From: Acinetobacter bereziniae LMG 1003 = CIP 70.12
Lineage (GTDB): Bacteria > Pseudomonadota > Gammaproteobacteria > Pseudomonadales > Moraxellaceae
DNA length: 64,000 nucleotides
Direction of reading: 5' to 3'
Assembly: GCF_000368925.1 (NCBI RefSeq)
Contig: NZ_KB849756.1
Coordinates: forward strand, 1,525,948 to 1,589,947
Below are positions 37,210 through 44,742 of this stretch, in pieces (within the stretch, counting starts at the first letter, position 1; each line of letters begins with the position of its first letter). A program made the translations under genes and the position numbers. The notes beneath the pieces are model-generated. The model worked only from the letters and a program-made list of their open reading frames with translations. It was not told the DNA's origin and ran no database searches.

Positions 37210-38370
37210 GTGTCTTTTCCAGCTGATTCAGTGGGGCTTGTGACTCCACAAAAGTTTGAATTCGAAGAACCGTTAGAACTTGAATGTGGTCGAGTGTTGC
37301 CACGCTATGAAATCATGGTGGAAACGTATGGTGAGTTGAATGCTGACAAATCAAATGCCATTCTCATTTGTCATGCACTTTCAGGACATCATCATGCTGC
37401 GGGTTACCATCATGACGACGATAAAAAAGCTGGCTGGTGGGATGCGTGTATTGGACCTGGAAAAGCCATTGATACCTCAAAATTCTTTGTGGTCGCCTTA
37501 AATAATATTGGTGGTTGTAGTGGTTCAACAGGACCGACATCGCCTAACCCTGAAAATGAAAATCGCCCATATGGTCCTGACTTTCCTTTAGTGACTGTGC
37601 GTGACTGGGTAAGAACTCAAGCACTTCTCTCTGATCGTTTAGGAATCCAAGTTTGGTATTCAATTATTGGTGGCTCATTGGGTGGCATGCAAGCTTTACA
37701 ATGGTCTGTTGATTATCCTGACCGTTTACAGAAATGCGTCATTATTGCCAGTGCGCCTAAACTTTCAGCACAAAATATTGCCTTTAACGAAGTCGCTCGT
37801 CAGTCCATTTTGTCTGATCCTGATTTTCACAATGGTCGTTATCTGGAATTAGATAGTTACCCAAAGCGTGGCTTAATTTTGGCGCGTATGGTTGGACACA
37901 TTACCTATCTTTCAGAAGAAGCCATGAAACAGAAATTTGGTCGTGATTTAAAATCTGGCAAATTTATGTATGGTTTTGATGTTGAGTTCCAAGTCGAAAG
38001 CTATTTACGTTATCAAGGTGAACAATTCAGTCGTAACTTTGATGCAAATACTTATTTGATCATGACCAAAGCCTTGGATTATTTTGATCCTTCACGTGAG
38101 TACCAACAATCTTTAACCAAAGCTTTGTCCAATACCAAATGTCGCTTTTTAGTGGTGTCATTTACCACGGATTGGCGTTTTAGCCCAGAACGCTCTCAAG
38201 AAATCGTCAATGCCTTGATCACCAATCAAAAACCTGTGAGCTACTTAGATATTGATGCTGAACAGGGGCATGATTCTTTTCTGTTCCCAATCCCATTGTA
38301 CGTCAAATCCTTACGTGCATTTTTAGGTGGTACTGAACACCTCAATTCAACACCTAAGGAGGCTTTGTAA
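37210..38370 (+). CDS. metX: Homoserine O-acyltransferase MetX
   Basis: MetX acylates L-homoserine at the oxygen in methionine synthesis, before direct sulfhydrylation. The 386-residue alpha/beta hydrolase has nucleophile S156 in GGSLGGMQALQW. AILICHALSGHHHAAGY near residue 55 and NNIGGCSGSTGPTSPNP near residue 98 are family marks. The catalytic histidine is in AEQGHDSFLFP near the C-terminus. Whether the donor is acetyl-CoA or succinyl-CoA cannot be told here. The start is GTG 37210. The last base of its stop codon is the first base of the metW ATG, so the two are translationally coupled. Confidence 0.93.
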   Translation: MSFPADSVGLVTPQKFEFEEPLELECGRVLPRYEIMVETYGELNADKSNAILICHALSGHHHAAGYHHDDDKKAGWWDACIGPGKAIDTSKFFVVALNNIGGCSGSTGPTSPNPENENRPYGPDFPLVTVRDWVRTQALLSDRLGIQVWYSIIGGSLGGMQALQWSVDYPDRLQKCVIIASAPKLSAQNIAFNEVARQSILSDPDFHNGRYLELDSYPKRGLILARMVGHITYLSEEAMKQKFGRDLKSGKFMYGFDVEFQVESYLRYQGEQFSRNFDANTYLIMTKALDYFDPSREYQQSLTKALSNTKCRFLVVSFTTDWRFSPERSQEIVNALITNQKPVSYLDIDAEQGHDSFLFPIPLYVKSLRAFLGGTEHLNSTPKEAL

Positions 38371-38963
38371 TGCGTATTGACCAACAATTGGCTGAAAAAT
38401 GGATCAATCCTGGTGCAAGTGTGCTCGATTTAGGTTGTGGTGATGGTGAATTATTGTCACAAATGAGCAAAAAACAGCAAATTCATGCTTATGGATTAGA
38501 AATTGATCAAGAAAAGATTGCAATTGCGGTCAGCAAAGGGTTAAATATTATACAACAAGACTTAAACCTCGGTTTGGGACGCTTTGCTGACCAGTCTTTT
38601 GACTACGTCGTAATGGCACAAGCTTTGCAAGCTGTAGATGCACCTGATGTGCTTCTGCGCGATATGGTGCGTGTGGGGAAACAAGCAATTATTACGTTTC
38701 CTAATTTTGCGTATTGGAAGACACGTTCATTCCTTGCGCTGAAAGGAAAGATGCCTGTTTCTGATGCCTTACCGTATATGTGGTACAATACACCTAATAT
38801 CCACTTATGCACTTTTCGCGATTTTGAAGCCTTATGTGCTGAAAATCAGATTCAAATTATTGATCGACTCGCTGTAAATGGGAACCAACAAGGGAGCTTT
38901 TTAAGTAAAGCTGTCCCAAATTTGTTCGGCGAAGTCGCTATTTATCGAGTGAGCGCTCTATGA
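38370..38963 (+). CDS. metW: Methionine biosynthesis protein MetW
   Basis: MetW is a methyltransferase-fold protein almost always encoded next to metX and reported to be needed for MetX function in some bacteria. The 197-residue protein has ASVLDLGCGDGELLSQM near residue 17, the SAM-binding motif I. YGLEIDQEKIAIAVSKG and QDLNLGLGRFADQSFDYVVMAQALQAV follow. PYMWYNTPNIHLCTFRDF near residue 134 is a MetW hallmark. The start overlaps the metX stop by 1 bp, and its end overlaps the next gene by 4 bp, so all three form one operon. Confidence 0.95.
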   Translation: MRIDQQLAEKWINPGASVLDLGCGDGELLSQMSKKQQIHAYGLEIDQEKIAIAVSKGLNIIQQDLNLGLGRFADQSFDYVVMAQALQAVDAPDVLLRDMVRVGKQAIITFPNFAYWKTRSFLALKGKMPVSDALPYMWYNTPNIHLCTFRDFEALCAENQIQIIDRLAVNGNQQGSFLSKAVPNLFGEVAIYRVSAL

Positions 38964-39556
38964 AGAAATTATTATTAGGCAGTACATTATTTTTTGGGCT
39001 GCTCAGTATTCAAGCCCATGCGGACTATGTACCGCAGCAACAACAATCTGTTTCAGCGATGGCAGCTCAGTATGCACATATGAATGTTTCAGATTTACAA
39101 AAAGCAGCGAAAGCTGGACAACCAGCAGCACAATTTTATTTAGCAACACATTTCCAAGCCGGTACTGGTGGTGTATCTAAAGATCTTAAACAAGCATTTA
39201 CATGGTTTAAAGCGGCAGCTGACCAAGGTATTTCTGCGGCTCAGTTAAATGTAGGTCGTATGTATGCTGACGGTTTAGGTGTTGCTAAAAATGAAACATC
39301 TGCACGCCAATACTTTGAAAAGGCAGCAAGCCACGGTGACAACCGTGCGAGCTTTAACCTTGCAGTCATGGAAGAACAAAAGAAAAACTACATGGGTGCG
39401 TACCAATGGTATGAACTTTCTACACGCGATGGCATGTTAGACAATAAAGTGATCAATATGTCTCAAAGTAAAAAAACGGCTTTGGCTGCGAACTTAACTC
39501 AAGATCAAATTCGTACAGCAACACAACGTGCAGATCAATGGATTCAAGCTCAATAA
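38960..39556 (+). CDS. Exported Sel1-repeat protein
   Basis: This 198-residue protein has a signal peptide (MKKLLLGSTLFFGLLSIQAHA-DY). At least three Sel1-like helical repeats follow: AAQFYLATHFQAGTGGVSKDLKQAFTW, then SAAQLNVGRMYADGLGVAKNETSARQYF, then RASFNLAVMEEQKKNYMGAYQWYE. Such repeats bind protein partners. The mature protein should be periplasmic. Its ATG overlaps the metW stop (ATGA), so it is coupled to a methionine operon although nothing in it suggests a methionine role. A strong terminator follows. Confidence 0.85.
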   Translation: MKKLLLGSTLFFGLLSIQAHADYVPQQQQSVSAMAAQYAHMNVSDLQKAAKAGQPAAQFYLATHFQAGTGGVSKDLKQAFTWFKAAADQGISAAQLNVGRMYADGLGVAKNETSARQYFEKAASHGDNRASFNLAVMEEQKKNYMGAYQWYELSTRDGMLDNKVINMSQSKKTALAANLTQDQIRTATQRADQWIQAQ

Positions 39557-39572
39557 GCTTGAAAAAATTATA

Positions 39573-39596
39573 AAGCACCTTCGGGTGCTTTTTTTA
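39573..39596 (+). terminator. Terminator of the metX-metW-Sel1 operon
   Basis: AAGCACC and GGTGCTT pair around a TTCG tetraloop, followed by TTTTTTT. It is a compact, stable hairpin. Confidence 0.92.
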
Positions 39597-39617
39597 TGCA
39601 ACAACGAGTAGTTACAA

Positions 39618-39995
39618 ATGGCACATATGCTTCAACTTTTTCATAACACACGAATTTTAATTATTCCTCAAAATGAGGCTACAACGTATTCATTGCACAA
39701 TATCAATGACCTGTTGAGTTTGGCATTTGCTGAAAATATAGCGCTGATTGCATTGCCTGTAACATCTTTAGAAAAGTGCTTTTTTCAATTGGAAAATAGA
39801 ATTGCAGGCGAATTCATCCAAAAATTTGTCAATTATAAAATTCGTTTAGCCTTTGTAGGAAATATTGAAAAATATATCCATAACAGTAAGGCACTCACAG
39901 ATTTTGTTTATGAATCAAATCATGGAAAGGCATGCTGGTTTATAGAAAACTATGCTGAATTGGAACATAAGCTCAAACAAGAATTAAAAAACTAG
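39618..39995 (+). CDS. DUF4180-like small protein
   Basis: This 125-residue soluble protein resembles DUF4180. It has the hydrophobic core RILIIPQNEA, the central IAGEFIQKFVNYKIRLAFVGNIEKY and a final helical segment ACWFIENYAELEHKLKQEL. Family function is unknown. There is no signal peptide or membrane span. The ATG at 39618 follows a weak ribosome site, and it starts 22 bp past a terminator, so it has its own promoter or relies on readthrough. The assignment rests on pattern recognition of the central block only. Confidence 0.65.
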   Translation: MAHMLQLFHNTRILIIPQNEATTYSLHNINDLLSLAFAENIALIALPVTSLEKCFFQLENRIAGEFIQKFVNYKIRLAFVGNIEKYIHNSKALTDFVYESNHGKACWFIENYAELEHKLKQELKN

Positions 39996-40086
39996 TTTAA
40001 GTGGATAACACTTCGTGCATAACAAGGCTCATTTCAATCAGCACTGATTGTCAGACTTTTAAATATTTCAATAGGAGTTCAACATA

Positions 40087-40494
40087 ATGCAAGAAACGCT
40101 CGCTCAATTAATCCAATTTGAATCCCAATTACATCATTCTGAGCGACGAAACCATAAAATATTGGATCAGCGCTTGCACCCAGAGTTCAAAGAAATCACA
40201 AAATCAGGTCGGATCATAAAAAAAAGCCAAATGCTTGAAGCACTTTTAAATGATCTAAACACTGATATGATTCATGCACAAGACTTCGAACTACAGCAAC
40301 TCTCTGCTCATAGTGCTTTGTTGACTTACCTCAGCTATCAAGTCGATACCAATACTCAAGTAAAATATAATTCAGCTTTACGTGCTTCGATCTGGGTAAT
40401 GAATGATCAGCAAGTATGGCAAATGATTTTTCATCAAGGTACGCTTTTGCATTTGTCCGCTGAGTCAGATTCTTCTATACATGGAAAAATATGA
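40087..40494 (+). CDS. SnoaL/DUF4440-like small protein
   Basis: This 135-residue soluble protein has the NTF2-like pattern of DUF4440. A first helix (MQETLAQLIQFESQLHHSERR) is followed by RLHPEFKEITKSGRIIKKSQML. Alternating beta strands follow (LQQLSAHSALLTYLSYQVD; ALRASIWVMNDQQVWQMIFHQGTLL). Such domains bind small ligands or serve as enzyme folds, and the ligand here is unknown. AATAGGAGTTCAACATA is a good ribosome site. It overlaps the next gene by 4 bp, so they are co-translated. Confidence 0.7.
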   Translation: MQETLAQLIQFESQLHHSERRNHKILDQRLHPEFKEITKSGRIIKKSQMLEALLNDLNTDMIHAQDFELQQLSAHSALLTYLSYQVDTNTQVKYNSALRASIWVMNDQQVWQMIFHQGTLLHLSAESDSSIHGKI

Positions 40495-40985
40495 ATAAGA
40501 AAAAATATTATGCTTCACATCGTCAAATGCTTCCACTGGCAATTTTTACTGGTATTTTTGCCTGCCCATTTTGGTACGCTACCCTACTCCTCATTATTGA
40601 ACTGTTTGAATTTAAGAATGGTGTTAAAAGTCTTTATTTAATTTTTGTCATTGCATTATTGGCAAGTTTTTCATATTTTTTGAGTCGAAAAGCAGTTTTA
40701 CTATTTAAAAATCAATCCCCTATTCTAGTTTTGACTCAGGATAAAATCCGAACCATCGAATTCAAAGGCAGAAGTGTCATTAAGAAAGAAGTTTTGTTGC
40801 ATGATATTGCTCAAATAGAACTCAAAAAAACATTCTTGGATCGTCATTATTATTTACGCTTGATCATGAAAGACCAAAGTATCCAAAAACTCAATCTGAG
40901 TTCAGGGCTGATGCGTAATGATGACATCGTTGAGCTTAAGCAAGCGCTAGACTATTACATCCCTCCTCGCGCAAAACAGCTCTAA
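40491..40985 (+). CDS. Two-span membrane protein with a PH-like C-terminal domain
   Basis: This 164-residue protein has two hydrophobic segments (about residues 15-38 and 46-66) joined by a short loop with charged residues. A cytoplasmic-type soluble part follows: ILVLTQDKIRTIEFKGRSVIKKEVLLHDIAQIEL, then HYYLRLIMKDQSIQKLNLSS. That layout is seen in bacterial PH-domain proteins, but I only infer it from the beta-strand pattern. The function is unknown. Its ATG lies within the previous stop codon region (ATGA). Confidence 0.6.
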   Translation: MNKKKYYASHRQMLPLAIFTGIFACPFWYATLLLIIELFEFKNGVKSLYLIFVIALLASFSYFLSRKAVLLFKNQSPILVLTQDKIRTIEFKGRSVIKKEVLLHDIAQIELKKTFLDRHYYLRLIMKDQSIQKLNLSSGLMRNDDIVELKQALDYYIPPRAKQL

Positions 40986-41059
40986 TCATCAAATTTAGCC
41001 ACATTTTAATTCACAGATTCAGTTAAAATAGCATTATTTTAACTTTCTGAGTTTGGATC

Positions 41060-41683
41060 ATGTCATCTAAAGATTGGTTATCCCAAGGAACACTGGTACT
41101 TGCCAGTAATAATAAAGGCAAAATTGCTGAGTTTGAAAAACTGTTTGCTGAATTGGCTTTACCTGTTGACGTGATTCCTCAAGGTCAGTTGAATATCGAA
41201 GATGCGATTGAAGATGGCTTAAGCTTTATTGAAAATGCAATTATCAAAGCGCGTCATGCAAGCCGTATTTCAGGTAAACCCGCAATTGCAGATGATTCTG
41301 GGATTTGTGTTCCTGTATTAGGTGCTGCGCCAGGAATTTACTCAGCACGTTATGCAGGTGAACACGGCGATGATGCAGCAAATAATGCAAAACTACTCGA
41401 AAATCTCAAGCCGTTGCGAAAAGAGAATCAGGTGATCGAAGCCATGTTTGTCTGCGTATTAGCATTAGTTGAGCATGCGGATGATCCTTTACCACAGATT
41501 TTCCAAGGTATCTGGCAAGGTGAGGTGCTAGAACAAGCCCGTGGTGAAAATGGTTTTGGTTATGATCCACTGTTCTGGTTACCAGAGTTGGGGATTTCTA
41601 GTGCAGAAATGAGCAAACAAGACAAAAATAAAATAAGTCATCGTGGTCAAGCGATGCAATTATTTAAAGCCAGTTTGAAATAA
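41060..41683 (+). CDS. rdgB: XTP/dITP diphosphatase, RdgB/HAM1 family
   Basis: RdgB hydrolyses non-canonical purine triphosphates (dITP, XTP) to monophosphates, keeping them out of nucleic acids. The 207-residue protein has LVLASNNKGKIAEF at residues 11-24, which binds the nucleotide. SFIENAIIKARHAS and the catalytic-type PAIADDSGICVPVLGAAPGIYSARYAG follow. ENGFGYDPLFWLPELG and ISHRGQAM near the C-terminus complete the family signatures. The gene stands alone, with its own start after GAGTTTGGATC. Confidence 0.95.
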   Translation: MSSKDWLSQGTLVLASNNKGKIAEFEKLFAELALPVDVIPQGQLNIEDAIEDGLSFIENAIIKARHASRISGKPAIADDSGICVPVLGAAPGIYSARYAGEHGDDAANNAKLLENLKPLRKENQVIEAMFVCVLALVEHADDPLPQIFQGIWQGEVLEQARGENGFGYDPLFWLPELGISSAEMSKQDKNKISHRGQAMQLFKASLK

Positions 41684-41698
41684 AAATTACCTTTGAAA

Positions 41699-41730
41699 AT
41701 TCCTCCCCTACTTTAAAATGAGGGAGGAAT
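41699..41730. repeat. Palindrome after rdgB
   Basis: ATTCCTCCC and GGGAGGAAT are perfect 9-bp complements around a 14-nt loop. The following tract is A-rich, so termination is uncertain. The arms resemble hairpins at 7967 and 52352. Confidence 0.55.
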
Positions 41731-41798
41731 AAAATTTATAGACGCACAAATAAATCATGAGGCTTTTCAAAGCCTTACAAATTAACAAAAATAAAGAA

Positions 41799-42680
41799 TT
41801 AGAATGATAAAAAATGAATCAACACACCATATAAGACACATATCACACAACTGACTATTGTTCCTGAAGCAATATACTTTGCTGAAATACCCGTTCCTTG
41901 ATAGTGCGTTTCTAAAGCCACAATATTGGCGGCTGGAGGTAAACAAAATAGTAAGAACATCACACCGATATAGTCATGAATCTGCGGAACTGGTAAAAAG
42001 AAATACGCTAAGCTACATAAGATCATCCCACAAAACAGTTTCAGTATTGCCAGTCGAGTACTGATCAATAAGTCGTCCACATGCACTTTGGTTTTTCTTA
42101 ACCACATCCCCAATACACACATCCCCGTAAAGCTCATACTCCACTTAGAGGCGTTATATATCCAATCCACCCATTGCTGGGTTTGAAAGTGTTGCACATC
42201 GAAACAACGTAAAAGTCCTGCAATAATTAAAGCAATCACGGGCGGTGATTGAAGCACTTTTTTAAACAGTAATACTTTAGATTGAGGCGCTGAGCTTACA
42301 GAGGTCACAGCCCATGAGTTGCCAAAAATCGAAACACCGATATAAAGCGGAATCATGACCATACTATGCTCAGCACCAAAAATTGCTAAAGCGATTGGAA
42401 AGCCTAACCATGCCATATTGGTATAACTAAAACATAGCGATGCCAAACGATCTTTCGAGCGTTTTAAGTAAACAAAGAAAAGGATAAAGCACGAGAAAAA
42501 GGCAAATAGAATTAAAGCAATACTGCCCGATTTATAAAAAACCATATTGTAGATGATGACAATCGGGATAAAGACACGTGCCAGCAATAAAGACATCATC
42601 GTCTTTAAATTCATTGAAAATTTGCTATTCGCCAGTATTAACCCACAAATAAATGACAGAACTGGAAATAACAAAGACAC
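41799..42680 (-). CDS. AEC-family transporter
   Basis: This 293-residue integral membrane protein resembles the auxin efflux carrier family, whose bacterial members export or import malate, malonate or other anions. About eight hydrophobic segments are visible. The N-terminal SLLFPVLSFICGLILANSKF and the central LCFSYTNMAWLGFPIALAIFG carry the typical N-x-x-x-x-G-x-P pattern. The C-terminal half repeats the arrangement (MFLLFCLPPAANIVALETHYQG). The substrate is unknown. It is divergent from tatA, so the tat promoter region is shared. Confidence 0.82.
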   Translation of the reverse strand: MSLLFPVLSFICGLILANSKFSMNLKTMMSLLLARVFIPIVIIYNMVFYKSGSIALILFAFFSCFILFFVYLKRSKDRLASLCFSYTNMAWLGFPIALAIFGAEHSMVMIPLYIGVSIFGNSWAVTSVSSAPQSKVLLFKKVLQSPPVIALIIAGLLRCFDVQHFQTQQWVDWIYNASKWSMSFTGMCVLGMWLRKTKVHVDDLLISTRLAILKLFCGMILCSLAYFFLPVPQIHDYIGVMFLLFCLPPAANIVALETHYQGTGISAKYIASGTIVSCVICVLYGVLIHFLSF

Positions 42681-42791
42681 ACTATACCCCTTATTCTCAA
42701 ATCATGATCATACTAGCACTTTCCAAAATCGATAGTGTTTAACATCGCAAAATATTTCAAAAATATTTTCTGTCTTTAAATTGAAATATTA

Positions 42792-42809
42792 ATGTCACTT
42801 TTCTGTCAC
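42792..42809 (+). promoter_or_regulatory. Candidate Pho box upstream of tatA
   Basis: Two direct 7-bp repeats, ATGTCAC and CTGTCAC, are separated by TTTT. This matches the PhoB-box layout of two CTGTCAT/C repeats with a 4-bp gap. A possible -10 (TTATAG) lies at 42822-42827, about 12 bp further on, the distance normal when PhoB replaces the -35 element. TatA starts 44 bp after the box. Confidence 0.65.
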
Positions 42810-42853
42810 GGATAACTGTTGTTATAGCTCTAAATAAAATAGGAGTTAAAACT

Positions 42854-43078
42854 ATGGCTGGATTATCGATTTGGCATGTACTTATTTTTGCAATCGTGGT
42901 GATTTTACTATTTGGTACATCGAAACTGAAAAATTTAGGTAAAGATGTTGGCGGTGCAGTAAAAGATTTTAAGAAATCAATCAAAGATGAAGAAGCGACC
43001 CAAGCTTCAATCACTGAAACTCGTACATTAGAGCATCAAACGACCAATACTGATGTGAACTCTACTGTAAAACACTAA
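42854..43078 (+). CDS. tatA: Sec-independent translocase subunit TatA
   Basis: TatA forms the membrane pore through which folded proteins with twin-arginine signals cross the inner membrane. The 74-residue protein has one N-terminal membrane helix (LSIWHVLIFAIVVILLFGTS), the conserved F-G hinge, an amphipathic helix KLKNLGKDVGGAVKDFKKSIK and a charged tail. The ribosome site TAGGAGTT precedes ATG 42854. TatB follows after 17 bp and tatC overlaps tatB, so the three form one operon. Confidence 0.95.
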   Translation: MAGLSIWHVLIFAIVVILLFGTSKLKNLGKDVGGAVKDFKKSIKDEEATQASITETRTLEHQTTNTDVNSTVKH

Positions 43079-43095
43079 TCGGTGAGGCGTAGATC

Positions 43096-43563
43096 ATGTT
43101 AGATGTTGGATTTTCAGAACTGTTAGTTTTCGGGATCATTGCGCTTTTGGTATTGGGACCCGATAAGCTTCCTGAAGCTGCTCGTTTTGCTGCCAAATGG
43201 TACAGTAAATTTAAACGGGCGATCACAAGTGTCCAAAATGATATCGATCGTGAGTTACGTCTTTCTGAGTTTAGAGAGCAAATGCAACAAGAGATGCAGA
43301 AGATTCAAGAACTTGAACAAAAAATGCAAGCTCAGATACAAGAGCTACAACAACAAAAAATCGCGATAGAACAAGAAACCCATGCTGAACAGCTAGGTCA
43401 AAAAAATCTTTTAGCAACATACCATTACCATAAACTAGAAACTCAGGTTCCTTCTATTTATATGTTAAATCATGGTTTAAATCAGCAAAGTTGCATGATG
43501 CCAGCTCCACAAATTGTTCCCATCGAGATGGTCTCAGCACCACAACTTAAGGTAGCCGTATGA
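43096..43563 (+). CDS. tatB: Sec-independent translocase subunit TatB
   Basis: TatB works with TatC to recognise twin-arginine signal peptides. The 155-residue protein starts with the TatB-type helix VGFSELLVFGIIALLVLGPDKLPEAAR. Its amphipathic helix ARFAAKWYSKFKRAITSVQNDIDRELR is longer than TatA's. Residues 60-105 are strongly coiled-coil-like with many Q and E. The final 45 residues are less conserved. Its stop overlaps the tatC start by 4 bp. Confidence 0.93.
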   Translation: MLDVGFSELLVFGIIALLVLGPDKLPEAARFAAKWYSKFKRAITSVQNDIDRELRLSEFREQMQQEMQKIQELEQKMQAQIQELQQQKIAIEQETHAEQLGQKNLLATYHYHKLETQVPSIYMLNHGLNQQSCMMPAPQIVPIEMVSAPQLKVAV

Positions 43564-44342
43564 CGGATTCACTCGCGCCTCAGGTACAAGACAGCGCATC
43601 GACAGAACGTCCCCCTTTAGATGCAATGCCGATTACACAACATCTCATGGTGTTGCGTAAGCATCTATTTAAAATTGTGGGTGCATTAATTCTGATCTTT
43701 TTTTGTTTATTGCCTTTTGCCAATAAAACCTATATTGCTCTATCGGAACCATTAAGAAAGCAATTGCCTGCAACATCAACCATGATTGCAACGGATGTCA
43801 CTGCAACATTTATGGCACCATTTAAGTTGAATTTTTTTATTGCACTGATGCTCGCTATGCCCTTTATTATTTATCAACTTTGGGCATTTATTAAACCGGC
43901 ACTGTACGAAAAAGAAAAGAATCTAGCATTTCCACTCTTATTTGGCAGCATTATTCTGTTTTATTCGGGTATCGCATTTGCTTATTTCGTTGCTTTACCC
44001 TCAATTTTACACTTTTTCATCAGCGTCTCTCCTGAAACAGTTGCACCGATGACTGATATTAATAGCTATCTAAGTTTCTGCTTAAAGCTGTTCTTGGTCT
44101 TTGGTCTAACCTTTGAAATTCCAATTATTACTTTAGTTTTGATTCTTATTGGCTTCGTAACCACGAAGACATTGGCTGAAAAACGTCGTTTTATAGTGGT
44201 CGGCTGCTTCTTTGTCTCGATGTTTATTACTCCACCAGACGCAATATCAATGATTATGTTAGCCATTCCAATGTGGATGTTATTTGAACTCGGCTTATTA
44301 CTCGGTAAAATGATCGAAAAGCGCAAAACTGCAGATGTCTAA
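43560..44342 (+). CDS. tatC: Sec-independent translocase subunit TatC
   Basis: TatC is the six-span membrane receptor for twin-arginine signal peptides. The 260-residue protein carries PITQHLMVLRKHLFKI near residue 23, the conserved H-L-x-E/x-L-R region, followed by a first membrane helix. PFIIYQLWAFIKPALYEKEKN near residue 100 is a strong family motif. FGLTFEIPIITLVLILIG has the conserved buried F-E-x-P, and ITPPDAISMIMLAIPMWMLFELG is near the end. A terminator follows, separating it from the phosphatase gene. Confidence 0.96.
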   Translation: MTDSLAPQVQDSASTERPPLDAMPITQHLMVLRKHLFKIVGALILIFFCLLPFANKTYIALSEPLRKQLPATSTMIATDVTATFMAPFKLNFFIALMLAMPFIIYQLWAFIKPALYEKEKNLAFPLLFGSIILFYSGIAFAYFVALPSILHFFISVSPETVAPMTDINSYLSFCLKLFLVFGLTFEIPIITLVLILIGFVTTKTLAEKRRFIVVGCFFVSMFITPPDAISMIMLAIPMWMLFELGLLLGKMIEKRKTADV

Positions 44343-44742
44343 ATCATAAAAATAAGAAAATATTCAACACTCAAATGGCTTTTAAAAGCCATTTTTTTTA
44401 TTCTTAAAATTTATCTGACCATCTCCCCCTCAACAATCAAAAGATATATCACCTAATTTTTATTCTTAATATTTAAAATAATTTGGTTAAAACTTAGTGA
44501 GTATTAATATTTTACACCGAATAAATTCTCACTATTAAATATAGATCATAAATTTAATGTATAAATTAACAACAAATTACTCAACATTTATCTCTTTGTG
44601 ACAGCCCTATTACTTTCTTAAATTAATATTAAATTTAACCAATATTAAATATAAAAGTAAGAGAGTTTACATATTAGTTCGCTATGTTTTTAAGCTGAAT
44701 CAAAATCACATTTCATCTAAAGTTAAAGCCATAGGGAATCTT
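44343..44742. other. Spacer between tatC and the PhoX-like gene
   Basis: This 400-bp stretch holds the tatC terminator at 44373-44399, then very AT-rich DNA. One isolated half-site resembling a Pho repeat (CTGTCAC on the minus strand at 44598-44604) is present, but I see no second repeat at 11-bp spacing. The phosphatase promoter must lie here. Confidence 0.6.
44373..44399 (+). terminator. Terminator of tatABC
   Basis: AAATGGCTTT and AAAGCCATTT pair around a 2-nt loop, which opens to 4 or more in practice, followed by TTTTTT. It is 30 bp after tatC. Confidence 0.85.

Noticed and set aside
44598..44604. Pho box directly upstream of the PhoX-like gene
   Set aside because: Only one CTGTCAC half-site is present, on the minus strand. 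The second repeat at 11-bp spacing is absent.
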